Shown one piece after another: positions 14,025-22,975 of a stretch of 64,000 bases of DNA. Below the pieces are notes generated by a model. The model searched no databases. It was not told where the DNA came from and was given only the letters and a program-made list of their open reading frames with translations. The DNA comes from Bacillota bacterium (GTDB lineage: Bacteria; Bacillota; Clostridia; Lachnospirales; CAG-274). Position 1 is the first letter of the stretch. Each line of letters opens with the position of its first letter. Both the position numbers and the translations under genes were made by a program. Location: NCBI GenBank assembly GCA_017444985.1, contig JAFSVK010000148.1, positions 1-64,000 on the forward strand, written 5' to 3'.

Positions 14025-15038
14025 TTATTCATATCCATTTGGGTTGTTTTTCTGCCAGTTCCAAGTGTCTTTACACATATCTTCAAGGGTTCTTGTTGCT
14101 GTCCAATCAAGCACCCTCTGTGCTTTGTCACTATTAGCCCAAAATTCCGGCAAATCACCGCTTCTGCGTTCATCGAATTCATATTTGATTTTGATGTTGT
14201 TAGCCTTTTCAAAAGCATTTACAATTTCAAGTACGCTGTAGGGTGTACCTGTACCCAAATTAAAAATTTCGGGTCCTTTATGTTTTGCGGCATATTCAAC
14301 AGCCTTTACATGACCCTTCGCCAGATCCGTAATATGTATATAGTCTCGTCTGCAAGTGCCGTCCTTTGTGGGATAGTCGTTGCCGAATATTGTAAGATGA
14401 TCTCTTCTTCCCACTGCCACTTGTGAAATATAAGGCATAAGATTGTTTGGTATGCCCTTCGGATCTTCACCTATAAGTCCGGATTCATGGGCACCTATGG
14501 GATTAAAATACCTAAGTAAAATTACAGACAACTCACTATCGGCAACACTTGCATCGGAAAGTATTTGCTCCATCATGGACTTCGTCCAACCATAGGGATT
14601 GGAACAGGTTCCTTTTTTCATGGTTTCAACATAGGGAATGTCATTTTCTTCACCGTATACCGTGGCAGAAGAAGAAAATACTATATTTTTACACCCGTAT
14701 TCCGCCATACATTCAAGTAATGTAATTGTGGTATCTATGTTGTTTCTGTAATATATAAGGGGCTTTTTCACAGATTCTCCCACAGCTTTTAAACCTGCAA
14801 AATGTATTACTACATCTATTTGATTGTTTTTAAAAATTTCCGATACAACAATTTTATCGATAATATCTGCTGTGTAAGAAATAACTTTTTTATCGGTGAT
14901 TTTTTCGATTCGATCAATTGCTTTTTTATCACTGTTACTGTAATTATCGGCAATAATAACATTGTAACCGCTGTTTAAAAGCTCGACCGCCGTATGCGAC
15001 CCTATATATCCTGCCCCTCCGGCTAATAAAACATTCAT
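14025..15038 (-). CDS. galE: UDP-glucose 4-epimerase GalE
   Basis: GalE interconverts UDP-glucose and UDP-galactose with bound NAD. The 337-residue SDR protein shows the NAD loop GGAGYIG (7-13), the Ser124 region FSSSATVYGE, and the catalytic pair Tyr149/Lys153 in NPYGWTK. Length and the C-terminal DGTCRRDYIHI, RRSGDLPEFWA segments match true GalE. AGAAAGG precedes the ATG. It is the last gene of the leftward polysaccharide operon and would supply a UDP-galactose (or N-acetyl form) building block. Confidence 0.95.
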   Translation of the reverse strand: MNVLLAGGAGYIGSHTAVELLNSGYNVIIADNYSNSDKKAIDRIEKITDKKVISYTADIIDKIVVSEIFKNNQIDVVIHFAGLKAVGESVKKPLIYYRNNIDTTITLLECMAEYGCKNIVFSSSATVYGEENDIPYVETMKKGTCSNPYGWTKSMMEQILSDASVADSELSVILLRYFNPIGAHESGLIGEDPKGIPNNLMPYISQVAVGRRDHLTIFGNDYPTKDGTCRRDYIHITDLAKGHVKAVEYAAKHKGPEIFNLGTGTPYSVLEIVNAFEKANNIKIKYEFDERRSGDLPEFWANSDKAQRVLDWTATRTLEDMCKDTWNWQKNNPNGYE

Positions 15039-15101
15039 TCAAATACCTTTCTGTTAATCACATTTTCTTTCTTGTACAACAACGGTAAAGAGGGAATACC
15101 C

Positions 15102-15761
15102 TCATTTTTTAACAATATATTTCTCAAATAAATACTTAAAAAGTTTTTCCGGACAAGTATTATATGCCATTCGCTCGGGATGCCATTGAATACCTAATAA
15201 TTTTTTATCTGCAACAGCAAATGCCTCAACCGTATTATTTTCCTTGTCGATTACTACGGGTTTTAAAATATTCGGAAAATTATTAACAAAAAAACCGTCA
15301 TTGTGAAAATTATTGACTATTGTTTCCTCATTTTTTTCGGTTAATATGACTTTATGATTTTTTCCTACTTCACGATTTACTTTTAAATTTCTAAAATCAT
15401 CTATTATCCCACCAAAATGACAAGCAATTACTTGCATACCTCTGCAAATCCCAAGTATCGGAATATCTTTTTTTAAGGCGATTTCCAATAACTTAGTTTC
15501 GACCTTATTTCTGTTAATTTGCTGAAATCCCTCTTTTTTAAAACTATACGCTTTTTCAGGTAATATACCACCGCCCGAAAAAATAATTATTTCCGGCTTT
15601 ATACTTTCTACAAGGGTCTCCACTTCATTTGTAAAATTTGAAATAGGAATTGCCGATATATCCATAGAATTAAAAAAATCAATATAGTTTTTCTCAAGGC
15701 TGTCAACTATATCCCCGTATCGGTTCAACTCTTCCCTTTGAGTTATCAAAGCCCTTATCAT
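15102..15761 (-). CDS. Class I glutamine amidotransferase-like hydrolase
   Basis: The 219-residue protein is a stand-alone class I glutaminase-fold enzyme (peptidase C26-like) with the full triad: Cys106 in GICRGMQ, and His194/Glu196 in GIQWHPE. Such enzymes hydrolyse gamma-glutamyl bonds. Its ATG overlaps the stop of the cytidylyltransferase upstream (ATGA), so the two are made together. In Campylobacter a hydrolase of this type (Cj1417) releases glutamate from a gamma-glutamyl-CDP intermediate made by a neighbouring cytidylyltransferase (Cj1416) during phosphoramidate synthesis. The neighbourhood here is similar, but the glutamine kinase of that pathway is not in the window, so the match is a hypothesis only. 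Confidence 0.82.
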   Translation of the reverse strand: MIRALITQREELNRYGDIVDSLEKNYIDFFNSMDISAIPISNFTNEVETLVESIKPEIIIFSGGGILPEKAYSFKKEGFQQINRNKVETKLLEIALKKDIPILGICRGMQVIACHFGGIIDDFRNLKVNREVGKNHKVILTEKNEETIVNNFHNDGFFVNNFPNILKPVVIDKENNTVEAFAVADKKLLGIQWHPERMAYNTCPEKLFKYLFEKYIVKK

Positions 15762-16474
15762 TGTTGCTTACGCCTTTGCTTCATTAATAGATAACCCTCG
15801 AATAAATCCAGGTCTTCTTTTCTTGTTATCTTTATATTAGTTTGAGAACCTTCCGAAAAATAAATGGTTTTTCCCATTTTATACATCAGTGTTGTTGTAT
15901 GGGGCTCCACCTCATTTATAATTCCTGTTTTAACAGCCTCTTTATATATATCGCTTATAAAGCCGTAGTTGAATGCGTGGGGTGTGGACATACAGGCAAT
16001 CGTATCACGATCTATCCACTTACTTGACTTCGTTTTATCATCTTTAACACCGGAAAGTAAAAAGAAATCTGTTGTTGAAATGGCATTTCCCTTTTCCTTG
16101 CATACTTTTATCGCATCGGATATTATGTAATCTTCAATAAAGGGCGAGGCTCCGAAATGAACCAAAACAACATCATCTCTTTTTATTTTATCTTCAAGAT
16201 GATTTATGCCGTTCATTACAGATTCCTGAAAAGTTGCTCCCCCTTTAGCTATCCATTTTAACTTATCAAAACTATATTCACTTTTTAATGTTTGCATATA
16301 ATCAATATAAGATTCTATACAAACCACCTCAATTGCATCTATTTCCTTGTGGTTTTGAAATGCTTCTATGGTATATGCAAGCACAGGTTTACCAAGCACT
16401 TCTATAAATTGCTTTGGTATGTTAGCACCAACTCTATTGCCAACGCCACCTGCCAATATGACAGCTACATTCAT
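15758..16474 (-). CDS. IspD/TarI-family cytidylyltransferase, atypical
   Basis: The 238-residue protein has the IspD/TarI fold, which activates a phosphorylated polyol or similar compound with CTP: ILAGGVGNRVGANIPKQF at the N-terminus, then the KGGATFQESV segment. It is unusual at the nucleotide site. Where family members read HDxxRPF, this one has HFGASPF (106-112), losing the Asp and Arg, and the later TPQ-type loop reads STPHAFNY. The second IspD-type gene at 23 kb keeps HDGVRPL. The substrate is therefore probably different from ribitol, glycerol or methylerythritol phosphate. It lies between the LicC-like gene and the amidotransferase-like gene, overlapping the latter. Confidence 0.85.
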   Translation of the reverse strand: MNVAVILAGGVGNRVGANIPKQFIEVLGKPVLAYTIEAFQNHKEIDAIEVVCIESYIDYMQTLKSEYSFDKLKWIAKGGATFQESVMNGINHLEDKIKRDDVVLVHFGASPFIEDYIISDAIKVCKEKGNAISTTDFFLLSGVKDDKTKSSKWIDRDTIACMSTPHAFNYGFISDIYKEAVKTGIINEVEPHTTTLMYKMGKTIYFSEGSQTNIKITRKEDLDLFEGYLLMKQRRKQQ

Positions 16475-16495
16475 ATAAATATTTCCTTTCGATTA

Positions 16496-17224
16496 TCATT
16501 TTGTAAAATCAGAGTTATTATGTATTTGCTGAGCATTAAGCAAATCATCAACTCCATTCACCTCGCTCCACGCTTTACCTGCAATATCATGGCAATAAAG
16601 TTCAAAGTCATGGAACATTATCATTTGAACGAGGGAGTCCTCAAAATATTGATCATACATATCTCCGTTTATCATTGAATCCACTTCTTGTTTTAATAGG
16701 CGAGAAGAAACTGGATCTAATTTTGTTATACAGCAGTAATTCGCTGAAAAATGCTCCAACTTCTTGCTCATAACAAGAATCTTATCTCCTTGTGTAACCA
16801 CATTATATGCACCTTGTCTTATGTATGATGAATCAATAATAACATAGGGATAATTTGTAGGTTTTGTTAAATATTCTTCGATTATTTCGTCTGAAAAAAC
16901 AACATCACCATGAACAATGGTAACGTTTTCTCTTTCTAAATAGTCGCGTGCAAACCAGACTGAAGAAATAGAGTTGGTAACTTCATAGAAGGGATTTATT
17001 ACAAACTTTACATTTTCTCCCTCTAATTCCGTTTTTACATCATTAGCTTTATATCCGATTACAATAACAATTTCCGCATTTTTATCAGCTTTACGAATTG
17101 TTCTCACCATACGTTGAAGAACTGTGGTTTCTTCATCCAGCTTATAGCTTGTTTTGGGATACTTCAGTGTCAGCGGATGTAAATTATTTCCCTTGCCCGC
17201 CGCAAGTATAATATAGGTCATCAT
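16496..17224 (-). CDS. LicC-like nucleotidyltransferase
   Basis: The 242-residue protein is a sugar-phosphate/choline-phosphate type nucleotidyltransferase: ILAAGKGNNLHPLTLKYPK at the start, NPFYEVTNSISSVWFA at about 77-92 (typical of LicC-like CTP:phosphocholine enzymes), and the metal-binding HGDVVF near 105-110. The canonical GxGxR loop reads GKGNNL. It starts two bases after the LicA-like gene stops. Together the pair resembles the lic pathway, kinase then cytidylyltransferase. A CTP:phosphoglutamine role like Campylobacter Cj1416 is an alternative, given the amidotransferase-like gene downstream. Confidence 0.82.
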   Translation of the reverse strand: MMTYIILAAGKGNNLHPLTLKYPKTSYKLDEETTVLQRMVRTIRKADKNAEIVIVIGYKANDVKTELEGENVKFVINPFYEVTNSISSVWFARDYLERENVTIVHGDVVFSDEIIEEYLTKPTNYPYVIIDSSYIRQGAYNVVTQGDKILVMSKKLEHFSANYCCITKLDPVSSRLLKQEVDSMINGDMYDQYFEDSLVQMIMFHDFELYCHDIAGKAWSEVNGVDDLLNAQQIHNNSDFTK

Positions 17225-17226
17225 AA

Positions 17227-18252
17227 TTACAGTTCCTCCTCATACACACCGATTTCATGGTTTAAAAAATTTAAATCTTCCAACTTGCAAGATGTTAATG
17301 CGTCCATTGCAATATCATATTCTTTTTTATCAACCTCTTCGCCATACATAGGCAAAGCAATAATACTCATATTTTTAGCGAAATGATACCACTGTTCTTT
17401 AAGGTATCCGACACCTTGTCCTTTGCTGAGTTTAAGCATTGTCCAATGCATATAGAACCAACCTGTTATAGCAATATATGCATAAAAATGACGTTTTTGA
17501 GTTTCCGTAGGTTTATGACGATAATAGGTAAACAGAATACTATCTATGTCTGCTAAGGTATGTCGACCTCCGCAAACGTAAGAGCCGATATCAAATCCAG
17601 GATCTCCAAAACCTCCATATTCCCAATCTATAAGATATATTTCTTCTTTATTGATAAGGAAGTTATCATCTCTTGCATCTCCATGGATATTGCATTTTTT
17701 TATACCATCATATTGGGTAAGTTCAGCAAGCCTATATATACGCTCTTTTAGATTTTCAAAATCGGGGAAGTGCCCATATTTTTCGGGCTCAATTTGCGAT
17801 TTTATACCTTCGGCTTTTTTTATTACATTAAAATTCCAACGCACGTGACACGGAGCTGTATGAAGGCGTCTGATAAGCATTATTGCACGCACCATATCGT
17901 TAAGATTATTATAATCAAACTCATAGTGCTCGACAAAACGGCCAATTCGCCATCCTTCATCTACATCCATTGCAATAAGAGTTGTATCAATGCCAGCATC
18001 TTCAACTATTTTCTGCATAATGGTTTCGCGCCCACGCTCAATCAAAATTTCCGAACCCAAGCCCGGATGACGGTATACATACCTTCCCCCGTTGAGTTTA
18101 AAACTTAATACAACATTTGTAAGCCCTGCCTGCACTGGTACTAATTCTTCTACATCCGACCTGTTACAGTCAAAAACGCAGCATATATTGTTTAGCACAG
18201 TGTTCCGACTTTCTTCTGTAAACAATCCGCCTGTTGTTTGAATATCTGACAT
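17227..18252 (-). CDS. LicA-like choline/aminoglycoside-type kinase
   Basis: The 341-residue protein belongs to the choline kinase/aminoglycoside phosphotransferase family. Visible motifs are the N-terminal GLTNVVLSF and YVYRHPG (52-73), the catalytic Brenner motif HGDARDDN (200-207), and the metal-binding DWEYGG (219-224). LicA enzymes phosphorylate choline before LicC makes CDP-choline and LicD transfers phosphocholine to a surface polymer. With a LicC-like gene next to it and two LicD genes in the operon, that route is plausible, but no LicB choline transporter is present and the substrate could be another amino-alcohol. AAAGGAG precedes the ATG. Confidence 0.85.
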   Translation of the reverse strand: MSDIQTTGGLFTEESRNTVLNNICCVFDCNRSDVEELVPVQAGLTNVVLSFKLNGGRYVYRHPGLGSEILIERGRETIMQKIVEDAGIDTTLIAMDVDEGWRIGRFVEHYEFDYNNLNDMVRAIMLIRRLHTAPCHVRWNFNVIKKAEGIKSQIEPEKYGHFPDFENLKERIYRLAELTQYDGIKKCNIHGDARDDNFLINKEEIYLIDWEYGGFGDPGFDIGSYVCGGRHTLADIDSILFTYYRHKPTETQKRHFYAYIAITGWFYMHWTMLKLSKGQGVGYLKEQWYHFAKNMSIIALPMYGEEVDKKEYDIAMDALTSCKLEDLNFLNHEIGVYEEEL

Positions 18253-18338
18253 ATTATACTCCTTTCAAATACATCTATATACATATTAAATAATATTTCT
18301 GCCTTGTATTTTTAATAGAATAAAACAATACTTTTTTT

Positions 18339-19781
18339 CTATTTTTCTTTTAAAATACCTATCAACTCGAAAAAATAATCTTTTTTCCATAGACAGATCA
18401 AAATTAGACTCACAATAAAGATGTACCTCAATACTGGAACTAAATACCCTATTGCAAGTAATGCACTAAGTATAAAGAAAACTATAGAAACAAACACAAT
18501 ACTTTTCATATCAAAAATATTGAAGGGACAATTGTTTTTTTTGCATACATATTTTGCGCAAAAATAGTGTGTACCCAAGAAAAGCAAATATGAAAAAAGT
18601 GTTGTGTATCCAGCAACCATATAACCAAATACCGGTATAAGCAGGAAATTTAGTCCTATATTCAGCAATGCCGAACCGATGGACACAAAAGCTGCAATCT
18701 TACTTTCATTAAAGAAAAATTCTATATTTGTAAAATGATGATATATTGCCATTATATATACACTTCCAGCCAATGGTGGTACTATCCATATCGCACTGTG
18801 ATAATTTTTAGGTGCCATAATATGTATTGCCTCTGGAGCAAAAGCAATAAGAAGTATATTTAAAACTGCAATAATTATCGTATACATATTTACTACACTT
18901 GGTATCCTATTATACCTTTTATTCTTAATTTCCTTAAAAATCCATGGTTGCATAGCATTGTTAAATGCACTGTTAAATAAAGTCATTATCATTGATGCAC
19001 TATACGCAACGCTGTATATGCCTGCTTTCGAAAAATCTGTTAGTTTCTGGATAATTATTCTGTCAGAGTGGTTTAATGCTACTGCTGACAAGTAGAATGG
19101 TATAAGCGGCACATTTATTGCAAGTGCATACTTTATATATTTAATGTTGATTTTTGCAAAAAACCATTTCTTGTATAATATCAACAATATCAAAGCGATA
19201 GCAAATTCGATTCCGACACGAGAATATATAACATATGCTGAATGTCTGCCAAAAAGCATTATTCCACCCAACCCAAATAAAGGTGTAAATATAGATATTA
19301 GGAGTGTAACAACAACCATTTGTATATAGTTATTTTCAACCCTTTGACGTGAACGCCAAAAACCGACAATGGGCACCGCATACATCATTCCAAACATTAG
19401 CAGTGTCAAACTAGTAGTTAATTCCGTCATTTGGTTTACATATTGCTTGAATATTAAATATAAAAGTAAGAAAGTAGTAATAATAATGCAGGATAGCTTT
19501 TCAAGTGTCGATGTATATACATCTTTGTCATTATCAAATTTTACCAATCCCACAACGTATGCACCGTAAAACATTCGAAATGTAACAACTATTTCAAAAA
19601 GTTCCATCCACGATACAAAGACACTATATATACCATACTCACTTGTTGATAGCAAACGTGTATAAAGCGGTACAACTAATACATTTATTGCCTTTTGCAT
19701 TAAGTTTGCAAATGTATACCAGAGAGTAGCCTTTACGCCTTTGGATAAAGCTTTATATTTATTCGGTAATTTATTAATCAT
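18339..19781 (-). CDS. Polysaccharide flippase (Wzx-like)
   Basis: A 480-residue protein with some 12-14 hydrophobic segments of the MOP flippase superfamily (oligosaccharide exporter type). It starts with the amphipathic lead SKGVKATLWYTFANLMQKAI, the usual Wzx opening. It would move lipid-linked repeat units across the membrane for the polymerase encoded at 25.9-27.1 kb. An 85-base gap separates it from the downstream LicA-like gene, the second largest gap in the operon, so an internal start of transcription there is possible. Confidence 0.9.
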   Translation of the reverse strand: MINKLPNKYKALSKGVKATLWYTFANLMQKAINVLVVPLYTRLLSTSEYGIYSVFVSWMELFEIVVTFRMFYGAYVVGLVKFDNDKDVYTSTLEKLSCIIITTFLLLYLIFKQYVNQMTELTTSLTLLMFGMMYAVPIVGFWRSRQRVENNYIQMVVVTLLISIFTPLFGLGGIMLFGRHSAYVIYSRVGIEFAIALILLILYKKWFFAKINIKYIKYALAINVPLIPFYLSAVALNHSDRIIIQKLTDFSKAGIYSVAYSASMIMTLFNSAFNNAMQPWIFKEIKNKRYNRIPSVVNMYTIIIAVLNILLIAFAPEAIHIMAPKNYHSAIWIVPPLAGSVYIMAIYHHFTNIEFFFNESKIAAFVSIGSALLNIGLNFLLIPVFGYMVAGYTTLFSYLLFLGTHYFCAKYVCKKNNCPFNIFDMKSIVFVSIVFFILSALLAIGYLVPVLRYIFIVSLILICLWKKDYFFELIGILKEK

Positions 19782-19795
19782 AATGTTTAATCACT

Positions 19796-20737
19796 TCAGA
19801 CAAGCGCCTCATTTTCTGGAATCTTTTTTATATATTGCTCATATGCTATGTTCGTATCGAATATAACATCTTCATGCCAACTACCTCCGACAACATATTT
19901 CATATAATTACCATACATCTGCTTTAAGGCATTGTCATAATTCTCTGTTATATAAATTTCTGTGAATTCAAACTCGACTTTTTTTAATTGTTTAAAATCG
20001 TCACTTTTAAACCAAAATCTTTCATCATTTTTAACAAAGTTAAGCATACCCATTAGTTTGGTATCTTTACCATTATATTTTTTGCTTTCGTTAATAAACT
20101 TCTCAAATATTGAATCACAGCTATATTTCTTTGCAAAAAAACATTTATATAAAAAATGGGCTATTTGTCTTTTTAAATCAGCCCTTTTGGGAATATAACC
20201 GTCTGTAAGGGCATAGGCTATACGAACCCATTTTCTGTAAAAACGTAATTTTTTTACAAATCTATCCCTCACTTTCTCATCATCTGGAAGATTATCCAAC
20301 GGAAATATATCAATAAAGATTCCTTCATTATGGCAATACTTAACTTTACTTTTGATGTGTGTTCTTAGCAGAGCAGTGGTATTTATATTCCTTAGTTTTG
20401 CTCCGGACAAAGTTACCTTGTCATTTTTGAAATACTGCAACAAATATGGTTCTGAAAATTCCTGACTTACACTACATAATTTATCGTAGTTTTCTCTTGT
20501 CATTGCAACATCAATATCATCGTCCCACGGAATAAAGCCTTTGTGTCTTACCGCCCCAAGCAAAGTGCCACCGATAGCCATATACTGTATATCATGTTTT
20601 TTACATACTTTGTCAAATTGGTTTAGCAGATCCAATTCAACTGCCCATACTTCTTTCCTTTTCTGCGTGACCTTGAATTCACATCTTTCTTCTTCACACA
20701 AGAAATCTTCCGGCAATTTAATATTCAAATCCACCAT
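19796..20737 (-). CDS. LicD-family phosphotransferase 1
   Basis: LicD/fukutin-type enzymes move a phosphorylated group such as phosphocholine from a CDP donor onto a glycan. The family signature is clear: MAIGGTLLGAVRHKGF followed by the acidic metal-binding IPWDDDIDVAM. The protein is about 313 residues. An in-frame GTG at 20752 is less likely than the ATG at 20737, which has GAGGAT at proper distance. A second, divergent LicD lies at 23.7-24.6 kb, so the polymer may carry two phospho-substituents or one substituent at two positions. Confidence 0.92.
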   Translation of the reverse strand: MVDLNIKLPEDFLCEEERCEFKVTQKRKEVWAVELDLLNQFDKVCKKHDIQYMAIGGTLLGAVRHKGFIPWDDDIDVAMTRENYDKLCSVSQEFSEPYLLQYFKNDKVTLSGAKLRNINTTALLRTHIKSKVKYCHNEGIFIDIFPLDNLPDDEKVRDRFVKKLRFYRKWVRIAYALTDGYIPKRADLKRQIAHFLYKCFFAKKYSCDSIFEKFINESKKYNGKDTKLMGMLNFVKNDERFWFKSDDFKQLKKVEFEFTEIYITENYDNALKQMYGNYMKYVVGGSWHEDVIFDTNIAYEQYIKKIPENEALV

Positions 20738-20761
20738 TTTCTTAATCCTCACTATTCATTT

Positions 20762-21910
20762 TTATTCTGCAGCAATATACTCTTCTATTATATCAGTAAT
20801 TTTTTTTGTGGAGTTTCCATCATCAATACAACCTATATTTTTCCAAAAATCATTCACTTTAGATAAATATTTATCCGCTGAATAATTTTCTATAGCTTCA
20901 CAAATTTCAGCGTTGTTTTTTCCTGTATCAAATGGTAGTTCCTCAAATTTAAAATAAAGATTTCTATCATTTTTATATTTTTCATAATCAGAGATATATA
21001 GAAAACACGGCTTATTCTGTAACGCAAATTCGAATGATGAAGAAGAATAATCCGTTATAAGCACATCTGCAGAAACTAATAGTTCTTGCATATTGTCATA
21101 ATCCGTTGCATTTTTGATGTTATCATCATAAGTGAATTTATTTGCTTTTTTTATTAAAAGAGGGTGCAATCGGATCAGAAACACCCAGTCGCCGCCAAAT
21201 TTAGCTTGTAAAGCTTTAAGTACTATATAAAAATCTAAATCATAACAATCAGTAGTTGTGTCAGCTCTAAATGTAGGTGCATACAAAACAATTTTCTTAT
21301 CCGCAATGTTATAAAACTTTTTTACCTTATTTTTTATTTCTATTTTCTTCTCTTCATCATATAAAACATCAGTTCTTGGAACTCCAACCTCTAAAATTTT
21401 CCCTGTATAAAAAAAAGCTCTTCTGTATAAATCTGTTACAAATTTATTACCTGACACATATATATCAACTAATTTTGAATTAGACTTAACATTTTTCATA
21501 TACAATAAGGACAATGACTCCTGTGCATCTCCTTCAACTTTTTTAAGGGGCAAAAATGCGTGCCACGTATTGATATAAAACTGTTTGTCTCTTTTTTGTG
21601 TCCAGTGAACCTTTGTATGTGTATCTACCCATACATGAGCAGTCACCAGATGATAACACCTACTAAGTAATGAGAATGAACATCTCTTTATTCCTTTTGG
21701 TATATCAGCTTTATATCCTGGTAACATAAGCCACACCAGCTCATAGTTAGCTTTACGGCTTAAAAGTTCTTCAGCAATAAGTGCGGCACTGTCTCCATAT
21801 CGTTTGCCGCTAAAATTGGTAAAAACTATCTTTCCCTTTTTGATGGGAAACATTAGTGTAAATACCTTAGACACTAATTTTCCTGTCATTTCTTTTAATT
21901 TAGTTATCAT
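20762..21910 (-). CDS. CDP-glycerol glycerophosphotransferase-family protein
   Basis: The 382-residue protein resembles TagB/TagF/TarF-type enzymes that add polyol-phosphate units from CDP-glycerol or CDP-ribitol to a membrane-bound acceptor. The N-terminus is amphipathic, which suits monotopic membrane attachment. The NTWHAFLPLKK segment (about 120) and the ITDYSSSSFEFAL segment near 290 match the two conserved active-site regions; the first Gly-Thr of the usual H.GT..K motif is replaced, so the acceptor or donor may differ. The two IspD-type genes nearby could provide its CDP substrate. Confidence 0.86.
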   Translation of the reverse strand: MITKLKEMTGKLVSKVFTLMFPIKKGKIVFTNFSGKRYGDSAALIAEELLSRKANYELVWLMLPGYKADIPKGIKRCSFSLLSRCYHLVTAHVWVDTHTKVHWTQKRDKQFYINTWHAFLPLKKVEGDAQESLSLLYMKNVKSNSKLVDIYVSGNKFVTDLYRRAFFYTGKILEVGVPRTDVLYDEEKKIEIKNKVKKFYNIADKKIVLYAPTFRADTTTDCYDLDFYIVLKALQAKFGGDWVFLIRLHPLLIKKANKFTYDDNIKNATDYDNMQELLVSADVLITDYSSSSFEFALQNKPCFLYISDYEKYKNDRNLYFKFEELPFDTGKNNAEICEAIENYSADKYLSKVNDFWKNIGCIDDGNSTKKITDIIEEYIAAE

Positions 21911-21982
21911 TGATTTTCCTCCGTACCACCATACTTTTGATCTCTGTTAATTACTTTGAACTTTCCGATACGGATTATCATT

Positions 21983-22972
21983 TTATGACTTCACTCCCAT
22001 AATCATTTTTTTATATATTTCTTTCAAACCAACCTTTGGTCTCCAACTTAATTTTTGTAATTTTTCTGTTGATAAATTCATTTTCAAAACAGGAGCATAT
22101 CCGAATTGTAAGACATCATGTTCTTCTTTTACTATAACTTTTATATTGTTGTTCGCAAACTCTTGCACAACCATTTGTGCCATCTCATATATAGAACAAT
22201 ATGTATTTTCGTTAGCCGCATTATAAGCTTGTGAAGGCTCGCCTTTCTCAAGCACTGTAAATATTGCGGTTACCGCATCGCCTACATACAGATAATTTCG
22301 CTTTGTTTCACCCTTGGTGTGCAATACAATGTCTTTGTTTTCTATAATACATCTTGTAAATTCTGCAAATACACGGGTATCATCATATGAAATGCCTTCT
22401 CCGAAAGTTTGTGTTAAGCGAACAACTTTGGTATTAAGACCGTATTGTTTATAGTATGCGGTACAAAGACATTCAGCCGCACGCTTTCCCTCGGGATAGG
22501 ACGAGCGAGGATTCATGGTATCAATATTGGTAGAATGATCTTCATATATTTTTTCATCTGTGGAAGGTGAGCCGTAAACCTCCATTGTAGATAAATAAAC
22601 AAAACTTTGTGCTTTATTCTCTAACGCAAAATCAAGTGTGGCCTTTGTGCCTTCAATTGCAAGCATTATTGTCTCTGCCGGCTTATCTACAAAGAACTTG
22701 CTCGCTGTTTCACTGGCACAATGAATAACATAATCAGCACCTATGTTTTGCGGTTTGAGTTGTTTTATATCTGAAACAATAAATTCGATATCCGCAAAGT
22801 CGTCAGCAAATGTTTTTTTCGCCTTTTCTTTGTTGCGGATCAACGCTGCAACATTTATTCTTTTTCCAGTGCTTTTATTCCACTCTAAAATGCGTTTTAT
22901 CAATGCACCCCCAATTAAGCCTGTCGCTCCTGTAATAAAAACTTTTTTGCCTTCTAAAAATTTCAAATCCAT
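21983..22972 (-). CDS. NAD-dependent epimerase/dehydratase (extended SDR)
   Basis: The 329-residue protein has the NAD-binding motif TGATGLIGGAL near the N-terminus, STMEVYG as the serine segment, and SSYPEGKRAAE as the Tyr/Lys catalytic pair, which is the style of UDP-glucuronate decarboxylases and nucleotide-sugar epimerases. It begins three bases after the IspD-type gene stops, and the two probably act on the same CDP-linked compound. In Haemophilus a fused IspD-SDR protein makes CDP-ribitol, but its SDR part is of the short kind, so that exact reaction is not assumed. Confidence 0.85.
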   Translation of the reverse strand: MDLKFLEGKKVFITGATGLIGGALIKRILEWNKSTGKRINVAALIRNKEKAKKTFADDFADIEFIVSDIKQLKPQNIGADYVIHCASETASKFFVDKPAETIMLAIEGTKATLDFALENKAQSFVYLSTMEVYGSPSTDEKIYEDHSTNIDTMNPRSSYPEGKRAAECLCTAYYKQYGLNTKVVRLTQTFGEGISYDDTRVFAEFTRCIIENKDIVLHTKGETKRNYLYVGDAVTAIFTVLEKGEPSQAYNAANENTYCSIYEMAQMVVQEFANNNIKVIVKEEHDVLQFGYAPVLKMNLSTEKLQKLSWRPKVGLKEIYKKMIMGVKS

Positions 22973-22975
22973 AGC

